A DNA stretch of 64,000 nucleotides from Micromonospora inositola (GTDB lineage: Bacteria > Actinomycetota > Actinomycetes > Mycobacteriales > Micromonosporaceae): assembly GCF_900090285.1 (NCBI RefSeq), contig NZ_LT607754.1, forward strand, positions 4,862,001-4,926,000, given 5' to 3'. The stretch's first letter is position 1, and every line of letters begins with the position of its first letter. The notes beneath the pieces were generated by a model. It was not told where the DNA came from. It worked only from the letters and a program-made list of their open reading frames with translations, and did not search any database. The translations under genes were made by a program, and so were the position numbers. Below, piece after piece: positions 14,628-23,567 of the stretch.

Positions 14628-15572
14628 TCAGCCGAGCGGGGCCTCGTACACCAGCAGCTCAGTCCCGGCGGCTTCCTCGCCGTCGTCGGGCGCGGCGAAC
14701 ATCCGAAGCTTGTCGCCCGCCACCTCGAGCGCGACCGGGTTGCGCGTCACGACGTGCCCGGCCGTGGAGAACTTCGGGAACGGGATCTCGTGCAGGATCC
14801 GGTTGTCCCGAAGGTCCAACAGGGCCAGTCCGCTCAGCTCGTAGCTTCCGCCATCCGAACGCGGCAGCCCGGTGACGCCGGAGCAGATCTGCTTCTGCCA
14901 GCCGCTGTAGTCACAGTCCTGGTAGTCGACGAGGTGGTCCGGGTTTGCCTGCTTGCTCAATTGGTGGCCGTTCGGCGTCCAGGAGTACTCGGTGCGCGAG
15001 CCCCAGCTGACGCCATGCACCTTGCCGCTCACCCGGTCCCGGACCAACCCGCCGATGTGATCGGCGACCCGGAACGCCTCGGTGACCTGGTAGGTCTGCG
15101 GGTCGAGCCGGTAGACGATCGCCTGGCTGTTCGGCCGATACTCCGCAACCGGTACCCACACGGACTCGCCGTCGAAGTCGATGCCGCCCGGGTGGTAAAC
15201 CGTGCCCTGGCCGAGCTGCACGTCCTTGAGCAGGTTGCCCTGTCGGTCCAGGACGAGCACGTGCCCGACACCCTTGCCCGGCGTGCGGTCGTATCCATCG
15301 ACGGGCTGCGGATAGGGCACCGGCCGCTCGATGATCTCGACCGTCGACATGAAGATCTTGTCGCCGACGAGCGCGAAGCCCTGCGGGTGGTACGTCGGAA
15401 AGCGCAGCGGGATCTTCTGCACCTGCTGCCAGGCGGTCGAACGCGTGGTCTTCGCGAAGGCGGCCGTGACCGCGTCGTCTCGGTGCTGCTCCGTTGCCTG
15501 GGCAGACGTGGCGACCATGGCGACCGCCGCAATGACGGACCCGGCAAGGACGGCGATATGAGCGCGTCGCAT
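14628..15572 (-). CDS. Secreted DUF6454 family protein (beta-propeller-like)
   Basis: The 314-residue protein starts at ATG 15572 after GAGGGG. A Sec signal peptide is clear: MRRAHIAVLAGSVIAAVAMV, then ATSAQA before the likely cleavage site. The mature part has repeated beta-rich segments (HPQGFALVGDKIFMSTVEII, HVLVLDRQGNLLKDVQLGQG, HPGGIDFDGESVWVPVAEYR, VYRLDPQTYQVTEAF), resembling a folded beta-propeller as in DUF6454 proteins. Two cysteines (DYQDCDYSGWQKQIC) could form a disulfide. It is probably extracellular or periplasmic. Ligand and activity are unknown. It is convergent with the DUF2267 gene across a terminator. Confidence 0.8.
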   Translation of the reverse strand: MRRAHIAVLAGSVIAAVAMVATSAQATEQHRDDAVTAAFAKTTRSTAWQQVQKIPLRFPTYHPQGFALVGDKIFMSTVEIIERPVPYPQPVDGYDRTPGKGVGHVLVLDRQGNLLKDVQLGQGTVYHPGGIDFDGESVWVPVAEYRPNSQAIVYRLDPQTYQVTEAFRVADHIGGLVRDRVSGKVHGVSWGSRTEYSWTPNGHQLSKQANPDHLVDYQDCDYSGWQKQICSGVTGLPRSDGGSYELSGLALLDLRDNRILHEIPFPKFSTAGHVVTRNPVALEVAGDKLRMFAAPDDGEEAAGTELLVYEAPLG

Positions 15573-15832
15573 CGGTTTCCCCTCGAGGTAGATGAACCGA
15601 CGCGAAGCGTGCCCGACCGAGATGACCGGGCAGTGGCGCTGCGGCGGCGATCTGATGTCCGCGCAGGGCCGCGCCAACTGGCCGCCGGCCGCCGCCGACC
15701 CGTCCTGCCTACCGTCAGTGATCGGCGCGGCCCACCTGCCCGGCCAGACCAACCGGAGGTCACAATGCAAAGGAGCTCGCGGCCGCCGCGGAACCTCAAT
15801 GGGTTGAGGCTTGTATAACGATTCGGTGCGCC

Positions 15833-16273
15833 GTGGAGGACGTCTTCAGGTTCTATCGAGACTTCACGAATCTGCCCCGCTTCCTGGGAGACGTCATGAC
15901 CGTGAAGCAGATCGGGCCGGGAAGCTCCCGGTGGACCATACAAGGTCCCCTGGGCGTTCGAGTGAAGTGGACGGTAAGGCTGACCGAGGAGCGCGCGAAC
16001 GAGTTGATTCGCTACGAGACGGTAGCTCCGACCGGGCTGAGGACCTCCTGGGAAGTCCATTTCGCACCCGGCTCCGAGGTTGGGCAGACGGAGGTTCGCG
16101 CGGTGATGAAGACACCGTTCGGGAGGCTGGGCCGCGTCGGTCTCGCTCTGATCGGGAAGCCCCCGGCCGGCGAGGTGCCGTCGAATCTGCAAAGGTTGAA
16201 GGAGTTGATGGAAGACGGAATGGTGGCTCACACCAGGCATGCGGTGGCCGGGAAATTTGCTCGCAATGAATAG
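15833..16273 (+). CDS. SRPBCC family protein (polyketide cyclase/dehydrase-like)
   Basis: The 146-residue frame begins VEDVFRFYRDFTNLPRFLGD, the signature of SRPBCC (START-like) proteins of the cyclase/dehydrase type. It continues with WTIQGPLGVRVKWTVRLTEE and a C-terminal helix LQRLKELMEDGM. These form a helix-grip pocket for hydrophobic ligands. The start is doubtful: the same frame continues upstream as VEACITIRCAVEDVF, which matches the family's usual first strand, but no start codon precedes it. A strong ribosome site (GGAGGT) with ATG at 15765 is in a different frame and yields only 17 codons. A frameshift near the 5' end is likely. Confidence 0.7.
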   Translation: MEDVFRFYRDFTNLPRFLGDVMTVKQIGPGSSRWTIQGPLGVRVKWTVRLTEERANELIRYETVAPTGLRTSWEVHFAPGSEVGQTEVRAVMKTPFGRLGRVGLALIGKPPAGEVPSNLQRLKELMEDGMVAHTRHAVAGKFARNE

Positions 16274-16339
16274 AACGCCGGATGATGGACCGTCCACAAT
16301 CCGCTGATCGCTGCTGCCGGGGGCGGCCGACTTTCGGGC

Positions 16340-16430
16340 TCAGGTCAGCACCGCGCCGCCAGCGATGTCGACGATGACGCCGGTGATCCAGCTCGACTCG
16401 TCGGACGCGAGCCGCGCACCGCACGCCAGG
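16340..16430 (-). pseudogene. SDR family oxidoreductase C-terminal relic
   Basis: Before the TGA at 16340-16342, the minus strand encodes ARLASDESSWITGVIVDIAG then GAVLT. This is the C-terminal signature of short-chain dehydrogenases (LaSdeasyiTG..i.vDGG). About 30 codons remain. The catalytic Tyr-x-x-x-Lys and Rossmann parts are absent. Confidence 0.7.
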
Positions 16431-16498
16431 TCAACCACTCAACGCGGTGTCTGCCCGCGACTGGGAACCCAGGCCGGGGCAGACACGTCGGAGGACGC

Positions 16499-18628
16499 AT
16501 GACAGGTAATAGCGTCCACGCACGCCGTCGAACGGACGCCAGCGGCGTTCCCCGAGTCATGACTCCAGCCCGAGTCATGGGGCTGGCCCTGGTCGCCAGC
16601 CTGGCCCTGCTCAGCGGCTGTACTGCGGAGCGGGTCCCCGCGCCACCACGTGACCGGGGAGTGCCGGCGGGCGGGTTCCGGCTCGTCGCGTTCGACTCCT
16701 GCGCGGAGGCGCTGCAGCAGCTCAAGACGGCTGCCAAGGCGTACGTCGGGCCCTGGGGGTTCGGGCCGAACGGGGGCATCCGTGCCTTCGACAATGCGGA
16801 ACAGGTCGGGGCGCCGGCCGTAGCGAAGCGGGCGGATGCGGGGCCCGGGGGCAACGCGGCAGCTCCGGGCGACACGGCGGCCGGCGCTGCCGCCCCCGGC
16901 TACTCGGGCACCAACACGCACGAGGCCGGGGTCGACGAACCGGACCTGGTCAAGACCGACGGCAAGCGGATCGTCACCGTCCACCACGGCAAGCTTTACG
17001 TCATCGACCCGGCCACCCGCCAGCTGACCGGGGAACTGAAACTGGTACCCGGTGCCGACGGGTTCGGCGGGGCCGAAGACAGCCTGCTGCTACAGGGTGA
17101 CCGGGCGCTGGTGCTGCTCCGTGAGGGGTGGGCCGGGATGGCGAAACCCGCCGTCCCGGAGGGCGGCGGGCGCCCCGCTCCGGCGGATGGGGGCTTTGCC
17201 CCGATGCCGGACGACATCGTCGGTCCACGGCTGGTCATGGTCGACCTCTCCGGCGCGCCGAAGGTCATCGGCGAATACCGGATCGACGGCAATCTGGTGG
17301 ACGCCCGCCAGGTGGGCACGACCGTCCGCGTCGTGGTCCGCTCCGCGCCGCGGCTGAACTTCCCGTACCGGGAACAGGCCACCGACGGGCAGCGCACCGC
17401 CGCCAACCGCGAGATCATCGACAACGCCACCGCCGACGATTGGCTGCCCCGGTACGAGGTCGCCTCCGGCGGGCGAACCAGCACCGGACGGGTCGGCTGC
17501 GAGCGGGTGAGCAGGCCGGCCAGCTACTCCGGCACGTCGCTGGTGACCGTGCTCAGCTTCGACCTCGGTGTCGCCACGCTCGGCGCCGGCGACCCGGTCA
17601 CCGTGATCGCCGACGGCGACACCGTCTACAGCAACGGACCCCGGCTGTACGTCGCCAACGACCAGCGCTGGCGCGTGCTGCCGATGCTGACCGCGCGGAA
17701 CGTCGCACCCGGTCCCAAGGACGAGACCACCGAGATCTACCAGTTCGACACCTCCGGGGCGGATGCCCCGCAGTACGTCGCCGCCGCGTCCGTACCGGGC
17801 TGGCTGATCAACCAGTACGCCATGTCGGAGTGGGACGGGCACCTGCGAGTGGCCACCACCAGTGGCCGGACCTGGGGCGACAAGCCCGACTCGACGTCCA
17901 GCGTGTACGCCCTGCGCGCCGACGGCAAGAGCCTGACCCAGGTCGGCAAGGTCACCGGACTGGGCAAGGGGGAGCGGATCCACGCCGTACGGTTCGTCGG
18001 CGGCACCGGGTACGTCGTCACCTTCCGGCAGACCGACCCGCTCTACACCGTCGATCTGCGTGATCCGACGGCGCCGAAGGTGAGCGGCGAACTGAAGATC
18101 AACGGGTATTCGGCGTACCTGCACCCGGCCGGCGAAGGGCGGCTGCTCGGTGTCGGGCAGGAGGCGTCCGACCGGGGCCGTGTCCAGGGCACCCAGCTTT
18201 CGCTCTTCGACGTCTCCGATCCGACCAAGCCGACCCGGATCGCCCAGTATCACGTCAAGCAGGGACACTCCGAGGCGGAGTTCGACCCGCACGCGTTCCT
18301 CTACTGGCCGGCCGAGCGCCTGGTCGTCGTCCCACTGACCGTCTACGGCACGGGCGCCGCGAGCAGCCGTGGTGCGGTGAACGACCAGAAAGGCGCTGGC
18401 AGCCCGGGCCTGCCGACCAGTGTGGCGGTGGCTCTGCGGGTCGGAGACGGCGGGTTCACCGAGGTCGGCACGATCGACCACACCCTGGGCACGCGGCGTC
18501 CCCAGGATCTGGCGCCGATCCGCCGGTCACTGGTGGTCGACGGAGTGCTCTGGACCGTCTCCGACGCCGGCCTCAAGGCGACCAGCCTCTCCACCATGAA
18601 GACCCTCGGCTGGCTGCGTACGGCGTGA
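16499..18628 (+). CDS. Beta-propeller domain-containing lipoprotein
   Basis: The 709-residue protein starts at ATG 16499 with GGAGG five bases upstream. Its N-terminus ends in a lipobox (LALVASLALLSGC, cysteine about residue 41), so it should be anchored to the outer face of the membrane. The mature part begins with a linker, then the family marker YSGTNTHEAGVDEPDLVKTD of the C-terminal beta-propeller family (PF09826-type), followed by repeated blades such as GKRIVTVHHGKLYVID and DTVYSNGPRLYVANDQRW. The C-terminal blades include DVSDPTKPTRIAQYHVKQGH. An in-frame ATG at 16559 is possible but lacks a ribosome site. Role unknown; probably extracellular ligand or protein binding. Confidence 0.85.
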   Translation: MTGNSVHARRRTDASGVPRVMTPARVMGLALVASLALLSGCTAERVPAPPRDRGVPAGGFRLVAFDSCAEALQQLKTAAKAYVGPWGFGPNGGIRAFDNAEQVGAPAVAKRADAGPGGNAAAPGDTAAGAAAPGYSGTNTHEAGVDEPDLVKTDGKRIVTVHHGKLYVIDPATRQLTGELKLVPGADGFGGAEDSLLLQGDRALVLLREGWAGMAKPAVPEGGGRPAPADGGFAPMPDDIVGPRLVMVDLSGAPKVIGEYRIDGNLVDARQVGTTVRVVVRSAPRLNFPYREQATDGQRTAANREIIDNATADDWLPRYEVASGGRTSTGRVGCERVSRPASYSGTSLVTVLSFDLGVATLGAGDPVTVIADGDTVYSNGPRLYVANDQRWRVLPMLTARNVAPGPKDETTEIYQFDTSGADAPQYVAAASVPGWLINQYAMSEWDGHLRVATTSGRTWGDKPDSTSSVYALRADGKSLTQVGKVTGLGKGERIHAVRFVGGTGYVVTFRQTDPLYTVDLRDPTAPKVSGELKINGYSAYLHPAGEGRLLGVGQEASDRGRVQGTQLSLFDVSDPTKPTRIAQYHVKQGHSEAEFDPHAFLYWPAERLVVVPLTVYGTGAASSRGAVNDQKGAGSPGLPTSVAVALRVGDGGFTEVGTIDHTLGTRRPQDLAPIRRSLVVDGVLWTVSDAGLKATSLSTMKTLGWLRTA

Positions 18629-18635
18629 CCCGTGC

Positions 18636-18675
18636 GGTGGTGGTCCGGGGCGGCCCGCGGCCCCGGACCACCACC
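18636..18675. terminator. Strong intrinsic terminator after the beta-propeller gene
   Basis: GGTGGTGGTCCGGGG (18636-18650) pairs perfectly with CCCCGGACCACCACC (18661-18675) across a ten-base loop, eight bases after the stop codon. There is no T-run, as is common in high-GC actinobacteria. Confidence 0.8.
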
Positions 18676-18742
18676 ACACGCCCGACTGGTGCGCCGACCA
18701 CGAACGTTCACCGGTCTGGTTTTGGGAATCGAGCGGCGCCGG

Positions 18743-20023
18743 TCAGGACTGCAGAAGCGCTGGTGCCTGGGGTCGGAGGTCGTCAGCGGGGCAGCGACCG
18801 TGGGCGACGTAGTTGTTGATGAAGTCGGCGACGGTCCGTCTGACCTCGGCTGACGCGCCTCGCCGTTGCAGGGCGTCGGCTGCGGCGGTGAAGCAGGCGA
18901 GTGCGGCGCCCGCGAGCTCTCGATCGGCCAGGCCTTCGCGGGCTGAGGTCAGCCAGTCGCGGTGCCGCCGTAGGGGAGAGCGCAGGTGCTCGGTCGCCGC
19001 CGCCGCCGTTTCGGCGGCGGTCGGGTCGTCCAGCAGCGCGCTCACGACGGCCACTGGCACGATCCAGCCGTCACCTGGCTGCTGGTCGATCATGCGGAAC
19101 TCGAGGTGTCCGCGGGGACGGATCGGCGGTACGAGAGTGCCGAGGTGACGCTCCAGGTCACCGAGGGTGGTCGGACGCGGCCCGTGACCGCGCAGCCAGT
19201 CCCGCATCGTCAGGCCCGTGGGTACGAGCCACGGCAGTGACTCGGGTTCGGCGATCATGGCGACGCGTGCAGCGAGGCTGTAGCGGGTCCACGCGGTTCG
19301 CGGGTCGGCGCTGTGGCGCGGCGCCCGGGTGCGGCTCGCGTCGGTGCCGAAGCGTAGGGCCTGCCGTTGGGACACCCAGCGGACACCGGATCGGGTGCGG
19401 TGCGGTGAGTTGGCGAACGATGCCAGGAGCACCGGGCCGATCGCATCAGCGAGCCGCCAGCGGCGGCGATATCCGGTCCAGCCGTCCGAGTCGTCGCCCG
19501 CGTCGAGGCAGACCTGAACGGAGGCGGAGTTGCACATGATCTCGCGACCCTTCCGGCCGGCGCGGTCGTGGTAGGCCGCCAGCGCGACGTAGCGCGGGTG
19601 CTCGGTTACGAGCCGCGGTGCGCGGCTGACGTCGAGGCCGGTGCCCTCGAGCAGGAGGCCATCCGCGGCGAGCGCGGCCCGGATGAGCGCGAGGTCGCTC
19701 GCGGCAGCGTCGATGCAGTCCTGCATGGTGGCACCGACCGCCGAGGACAGTTCGACCTGGCCGCCGGGCTCGATACTGATCCGGCCGCCGCCGGGCAGCG
19801 GGTCGCCCAAATGGGCGAGGGCGGCGCGGAGCCGCGCGATCTCCGGCCGGTCGAGGGGGTACGCGGGGTCTCGTACGGTGTATTCGAGTTCCACCCCGAC
19901 CCTTCCCGGGGTGCCGATCCGGAAAGCGGCGGCGGCGACATAGGCTGCGGCGGTGGCCTCCGTGAGTACGGCAGCGTCATCCACGTGGACTCCGATGGGT
20001 AACAGGCGTGCCAGTTGCCCCAC
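18743..20023 (-). CDS. egtA: Glutamate-cysteine ligase EgtA-like (ergothioneine pathway)
   Basis: The 426-residue protein matches the GCS2-type gamma-glutamylcysteine ligases of actinobacteria: RVGVELEYTVRDP near residue 42 (first acidic ATP/Mg site), RISIEPGGQVELSSA around residue 81, and the C-terminal RGHLEFRMIDQQPGDGWIVP. EgtA joins glutamate and cysteine to give gamma-glutamylcysteine, the sulfur donor for EgtB in ergothioneine synthesis. In actinobacteria egtA usually sits in an egtABCDE operon. Here no egtB, egtC or egtD is adjacent, so it is either an orphan or has a different gamma-glutamyl role. The start (GTG 20023) is tentative. Confidence 0.83.
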   Translation of the reverse strand: MGQLARLLPIGVHVDDAAVLTEATAAAYVAAAAFRIGTPGRVGVELEYTVRDPAYPLDRPEIARLRAALAHLGDPLPGGGRISIEPGGQVELSSAVGATMQDCIDAAASDLALIRAALAADGLLLEGTGLDVSRAPRLVTEHPRYVALAAYHDRAGRKGREIMCNSASVQVCLDAGDDSDGWTGYRRRWRLADAIGPVLLASFANSPHRTRSGVRWVSQRQALRFGTDASRTRAPRHSADPRTAWTRYSLAARVAMIAEPESLPWLVPTGLTMRDWLRGHGPRPTTLGDLERHLGTLVPPIRPRGHLEFRMIDQQPGDGWIVPVAVVSALLDDPTAAETAAAATEHLRSPLRRHRDWLTSAREGLADRELAGAALACFTAAADALQRRGASAEVRRTVADFINNYVAHGRCPADDLRPQAPALLQS

Positions 20024-20244
20024 CCTGCGGGAAGGGCATCAGGACCAGCGGTGGAAGAGGACGCCTCCCAGCAGTGAGAGACCGTGCAGAGGCGCTCTCA
20101 ATTAGCGGCTCCCACGGGTGCCTTGTCGAGGTGACCCGGCTAACTGCCGATGAACAATCGGTTCAGCCCGGTGAACGGTGAGGTGCACCCGGACCGCGAG
20201 CGGGTGGCGCGTCGCGCCGACGTTTGCTCGCAGCTTGGGGGAAC

Positions 20245-20727
20245 ATGGTGGCCATGGTGTTACCCAGACGGTTGGCGCGGTTCAACCGGGTCGTCACCAA
20301 CCGCGTGACCGGTCCGCTGGCCGGGTGGCTGCCCGGCTTCGGCGTCATCATCCATCGGGGCCGTCGCTCGGGTCGCGAGTACCGGACGCCGATCAACATC
20401 TTCCGGACGTCCGACGGTTACGTCGCCGCCCTGACCTACGGGGTCACCGACTGGGCGAGAAACGTGCTGGCGGCGGGCGGCTGTGAGCTGGAGATCCGCG
20501 GCCGGCGAGCGCGCCTCACGAGTCCCCGCCTCGTGCACGACCCCACCCGCCGGGACATGCCGCCGGTCGTCCGCCAGGTCGTCGGGATGATCGGCGCGAC
20601 GGACTTCATCCATCTCCGCTCCGCGCCCGATGCAGACCAGGTCGACGCCACCCGCCGTGAACCTGCTCAGCCCCCCGCAGCTCGGCGAGCTGCGCGTTCA
20701 CGATCAACGCCACGACCGCCTCCGTGA
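20245..20727 (+). CDS. Deazaflavin (F420)-dependent nitroreductase family protein with altered C-terminus
   Basis: Residues 1-128 match the Ddn family: GFGVIIHRGRRSGREYRTPI, then NIFRTSDGYVAALTYG and DWARNVLAAGGCELEIRGRR. This split-barrel fold binds F420 and reduces quinones or nitro compounds. Start ATG 20245 follows GGGGGA. After FIHLRSAPDA, where homologs end, the frame runs on for about 30 residues rich in Arg, Pro and Ala. This tail is encoded by DNA that duplicates part of the pucR-type gene in the antisense sense (20661-20737). The native stop has therefore probably been replaced. The catalytic domain looks complete. Confidence 0.75.
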   Translation: MVAMVLPRRLARFNRVVTNRVTGPLAGWLPGFGVIIHRGRRSGREYRTPINIFRTSDGYVAALTYGVTDWARNVLAAGGCELEIRGRRARLTSPRLVHDPTRRDMPPVVRQVVGMIGATDFIHLRSAPDADQVDATRREPAQPPAARRAARSRSTPRPPP

Positions 20728-20737
20728 CGGACACGAA
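20661..20737 (+). repeat. 77-bp direct copy of a pucR-type gene segment
   Basis: This segment is identical to 32697-32773 except for one base (20673 C versus 32709 G). The distant copy encodes, on the minus strand, FVSVTEAVVALIVNAQLAEL of the PucR regulator. Here it is stranded between the deazaflavin gene and a GH13 relic and encodes nothing complete. Confidence 0.85.
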
Positions 20738-20889
20738 TCAGCGACGTCATCACGGCGCACCGGTGCGAGGCCGTGCGGGCTCGCCAGGATGACCACGCCC
20801 AGGCGATCATGCCTGTTCCGCCGGTACGGCTGACGCCAACATGCCTGGCGGGAAGACGACCGGCGCCGGCCAGCGGCGTGGGCCCGGCC

Positions 20890-21520
20890 TCAGGCGGGCG
20901 AGGGCCGAGCCTCCGCTGTCGACAGCGAGAGCCAGAAGAAGCCATGACCGGCCACGCCGCAGTCGTATTCGCCGGACTCCTGCACCTTGGGGAACTCGGC
21001 GCCGTCGTCGCCGCGCTCGCCACGGAGGAATGCGAGAACGGCCGGGTTGGTCGACCGGACGATGCGGCAGCCAGGGCGGGAGAACGCCGTCCAGGCGTGA
21101 CGCGTCTCGATCAGCTTCTCGACCACATGCAGCAGGGAGCACCGTGAACGGAGCTGGTTCTCCACGTTGACCGCCATGTAGCCGTAGATCGACTCGTGGA
21201 TCAGCGGCGCCGGCAGGTTCTCCGGCTGTGCCACGGAGAAGCCACCGTTGCGGTCCGGTGCCCACTGCATCGGCGTGTTGACCGCCAGGTGGCCCGGCAG
21301 CGACAGGTTCTTGCCCATGCCGATCTCGTCGCCGTAGTAAACGACCGGAACGCCGGGCATTGACAACAACAACGCGAAGGCGAGTTCGAGCTGCCCCCGG
21401 TCGTCGTTGAGCAGGCTGGCCGTCCGCCGGCGGATGCCGGTCGCGCCCCGCATGCGGGCCAGCGGCGCGTACGTGTGCAGCAGTTCGTCGCGTTCCCGCA
21501 GGTCCCGTCCGTGGGATCCC
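20890..21520 (-). pseudogene. GH13 alpha-amylase/trehalose synthase-like relic
   Basis: The minus-strand frame encodes the C-terminal part of a GH13 enzyme: LARMRGATGIRRRTASLLND, then PGVPVVYYGDEIGMGKNLSL, the TPMQWAPDRNGGFS motif, YGYMAVNVENQLRSRCSLLH, and an end fragment GHGFFWLSL. Family members are over 500 residues. The N-terminal TIM-barrel half with the nucleophile aspartate and acid glutamate is missing, and there is a second gap after AVLAFLRGE, where the sequence jumps to the C-terminal beta-domain end. It is non-functional for glycoside chemistry. Confidence 0.8.
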
Positions 21521-21806
21521 GCGCGGGCGCCGGTTGCTCGGCCGGCGGTACGCCCGTCATCACCCGATCCGCCCCGCACGCGAGCGCTCGACGGTCGCGC
21601 GCGTGACGTGTATCCGACAGGCCCGCGACGATGTGCACGTTGCCTCGCCCGGCGGCCGGCGCGGCCGAGCCCCAGGTCGCGTAGCGGCCGTTGACGACCG
21701 TGGTTGCCTGCGTGGCCCGGCTACCCAGGTTTCCGCCGGCGGCGTCAGTGTGGCGCCTCGCGCTGATCCGTGCCCGGGCAGCCTGCCGGTGGGCCAGACT
21801 GCATGG

Positions 21807-22997
21807 GTGAAAAGCACCGCGCTCACCATCAGGTGGACGCCGTGGCGGTTCGTGACCGCGTTCGGTGTGGTCAGCCTGCTGTCGGACGTGGTGTACGAGG
21901 GCGCCCGGTCGGTCATCGGCCCCTACCTGGCCACCTTCGGCGCATCCGCGACCCTCGTCGGGCTGGTCACCGGCGCCGGGGAGGCGTTCGCCCTGGCCGG
22001 GCGGCTGGCCACCGGGCCCCTCGCCGACCGTACCCGGGCCTACTGGCGCCTTGTCCTGGTCGGCTACGCCGTGACCATGGTTGCCGTGCCCGCGCTCGGG
22101 CTGACCACCGCGCTGTGGCTGGCTGCGGCGCTGTTCATCGCGGAGCGTGCCGGCAAGGCGATCCGCGGCCCGGCGAGAGATGTCATGATCTCCCACGCGG
22201 CCGCGGCCGTCGGCCGTGGCAAGGGCTTCGCCGTCCATGAGGCGCTCGACCAGACCGGCGGCGTCGCCGGGCCGTTGCTGGTCGCCGCCGTACTGGCCGC
22301 CACCGCCCACAACTACCGGCCCGCGTTTCTCGCCTTGGCCGTACCCGCCGTGGCCGGGATGCTCCTGCTGCTCTGGCTGCGCGCCGGCGTGCCGGATCCG
22401 GGTCGCTTCGAACCGGGCCCTCGACCAGGCGCGGCGCCCGCGCTACCGGGCGCCCGGCTGCCCCGCAAGTTCTGGACCTATCTGGCGTTCACGGTGCTGA
22501 CCACGGCCGGCTACGCCACCTTCGGAGTGCTCAGCTTCCACCTCGCTACCCGCCACGTCGTACCGGTGGCGGTGGTCCCGGTCGTGTACGCCGCCGCGAT
22601 GGGCGTCGACGCGGTCGCCGCGCTGGCCTCCGGGTGGCTGTATGACCGGGTCGGCGTCCGGGTCCTGGCCGCCGTGCCTGTCCTGACCGCCCTGATCCCG
22701 CTGGCTGTCTTCACCACCACCTCGGCGACCGCGGTCGCCGGGGTCCTGGCCTGGGGCGCCGTGCTCGGCATCCAGGAATCCACCATGCGGGCGACCATCG
22801 CCGACATCGTCCCCGCCGTTCGGCGCGGCACCGCGTACGGCATCTTCGCCGCCGGGTTGGGCGGGGCAACCCTGGTCGGTGGGCTACTCACCGGCGCTCT
22901 CTACGACTACTCGATCAGCGCCCTGATCGTCACCGTGGCCGGCATCCAGGCCGTCGCCCTGGCCCTGTTCCTCGCCACCGTTCGACCGGTTACCTGA
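21807..22997 (+). CDS. MFS transporter
   Basis: The 396-residue protein has about 12 membrane segments. TM1 begins WRFVTAFGVVSLLSDVVYEG, followed by motif-A-like GRLATGPLADRTRAYW after TM2. RAGKAIRGPARDVMISHAAA lies at the TM4/TM5 region, a signature of a group of actinobacterial and archaeal MFS proteins annotated as probable multidrug or sugar exporters. The second half includes GWLYDRVGVRVLAAVPVLTA. Start GTG 21807 lies at the family N-terminus but has no clear ribosome site. Upstream is the GH13 relic, so no operon partner is visible. Substrate unknown. Confidence 0.83.
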   Translation: MKSTALTIRWTPWRFVTAFGVVSLLSDVVYEGARSVIGPYLATFGASATLVGLVTGAGEAFALAGRLATGPLADRTRAYWRLVLVGYAVTMVAVPALGLTTALWLAAALFIAERAGKAIRGPARDVMISHAAAAVGRGKGFAVHEALDQTGGVAGPLLVAAVLAATAHNYRPAFLALAVPAVAGMLLLLWLRAGVPDPGRFEPGPRPGAAPALPGARLPRKFWTYLAFTVLTTAGYATFGVLSFHLATRHVVPVAVVPVVYAAAMGVDAVAALASGWLYDRVGVRVLAAVPVLTALIPLAVFTTTSATAVAGVLAWGAVLGIQESTMRATIADIVPAVRRGTAYGIFAAGLGGATLVGGLLTGALYDYSISALIVTVAGIQAVALALFLATVRPVT

Positions 22998-23006
22998 CCC
23001 TGGGTG

Positions 23007-23426
23007 CTATCCGAGCTCGAACGGCCGGTCGACCAGGGCGGCCAGCCTCTTCGGCGCCAGGACGCAGTAGCTTTCCGTGAGCAGCTCGGCGACCTCGTCC
23101 CAGTCAACGCCGTCGTCGAGCACCATGCCGACGACGTCGGCGCCCCAGTCCGGCTTGAAGAACGGATGGCCGCCAGCGATCAGCGCGGCGATCTCGTCGC
23201 CGGGCGACCGGAACGTCAGCACGCAGATCGGCTGGTCGGTCGCGGCGGCTCGGGCGTAGGCCGCCTGGTGGTCGGGGTCGACCGTGAGCACGTGGGCGAA
23301 CGTGCGTTTGCGGATCCGCCAGCGCGTTCCCACCCACGCCGGCTCCTCGTAGGCCTCCGGCAGCCCGAGGCAGACGGGCCGGAGCCGGTCGAGGATCTCG
23401 GGTGGGACGTCGCCAGGGCCGGTCAT
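23007..23426 (-). CDS. MmcQ/YjbR family protein (second copy)
   Basis: The 139-residue protein has the family order: PPEILDRLRPVCLGLPEAYE, WVGTRWRIRKRTFAHVLTVD, a core strand VLTFRSPGDEIAALIAGGHP then FFKPDWGADVVGMVLDD, and the helix WDEVAELLTESYCVLAPKRL. The EE-P-W motif after LPEAYEEPAW matches the subfamily annotated as MmcQ-like. It is distinct from the 4956-5333 copy (different N-terminus). It ends ten bases from the convergent MFS gene. The function of the family is not established. Confidence 0.83.
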   Translation of the reverse strand: MTGPGDVPPEILDRLRPVCLGLPEAYEEPAWVGTRWRIRKRTFAHVLTVDPDHQAAYARAAATDQPICVLTFRSPGDEIAALIAGGHPFFKPDWGADVVGMVLDDGVDWDEVAELLTESYCVLAPKRLAALVDRPFELG

Positions 23427-23567
23427 GTCCGGGACGCTACCCGGCCCCTCCGACAGGCCCCGCCCGGCGCCGATTCGTCGTACCCGGATGGTACGACTGA
23501 CGGAGACCGATGAGTTTCGGCGTAGTGGACGGTCTCAACCAAGGGAAACCAGTGGAAGGATGAGGGT

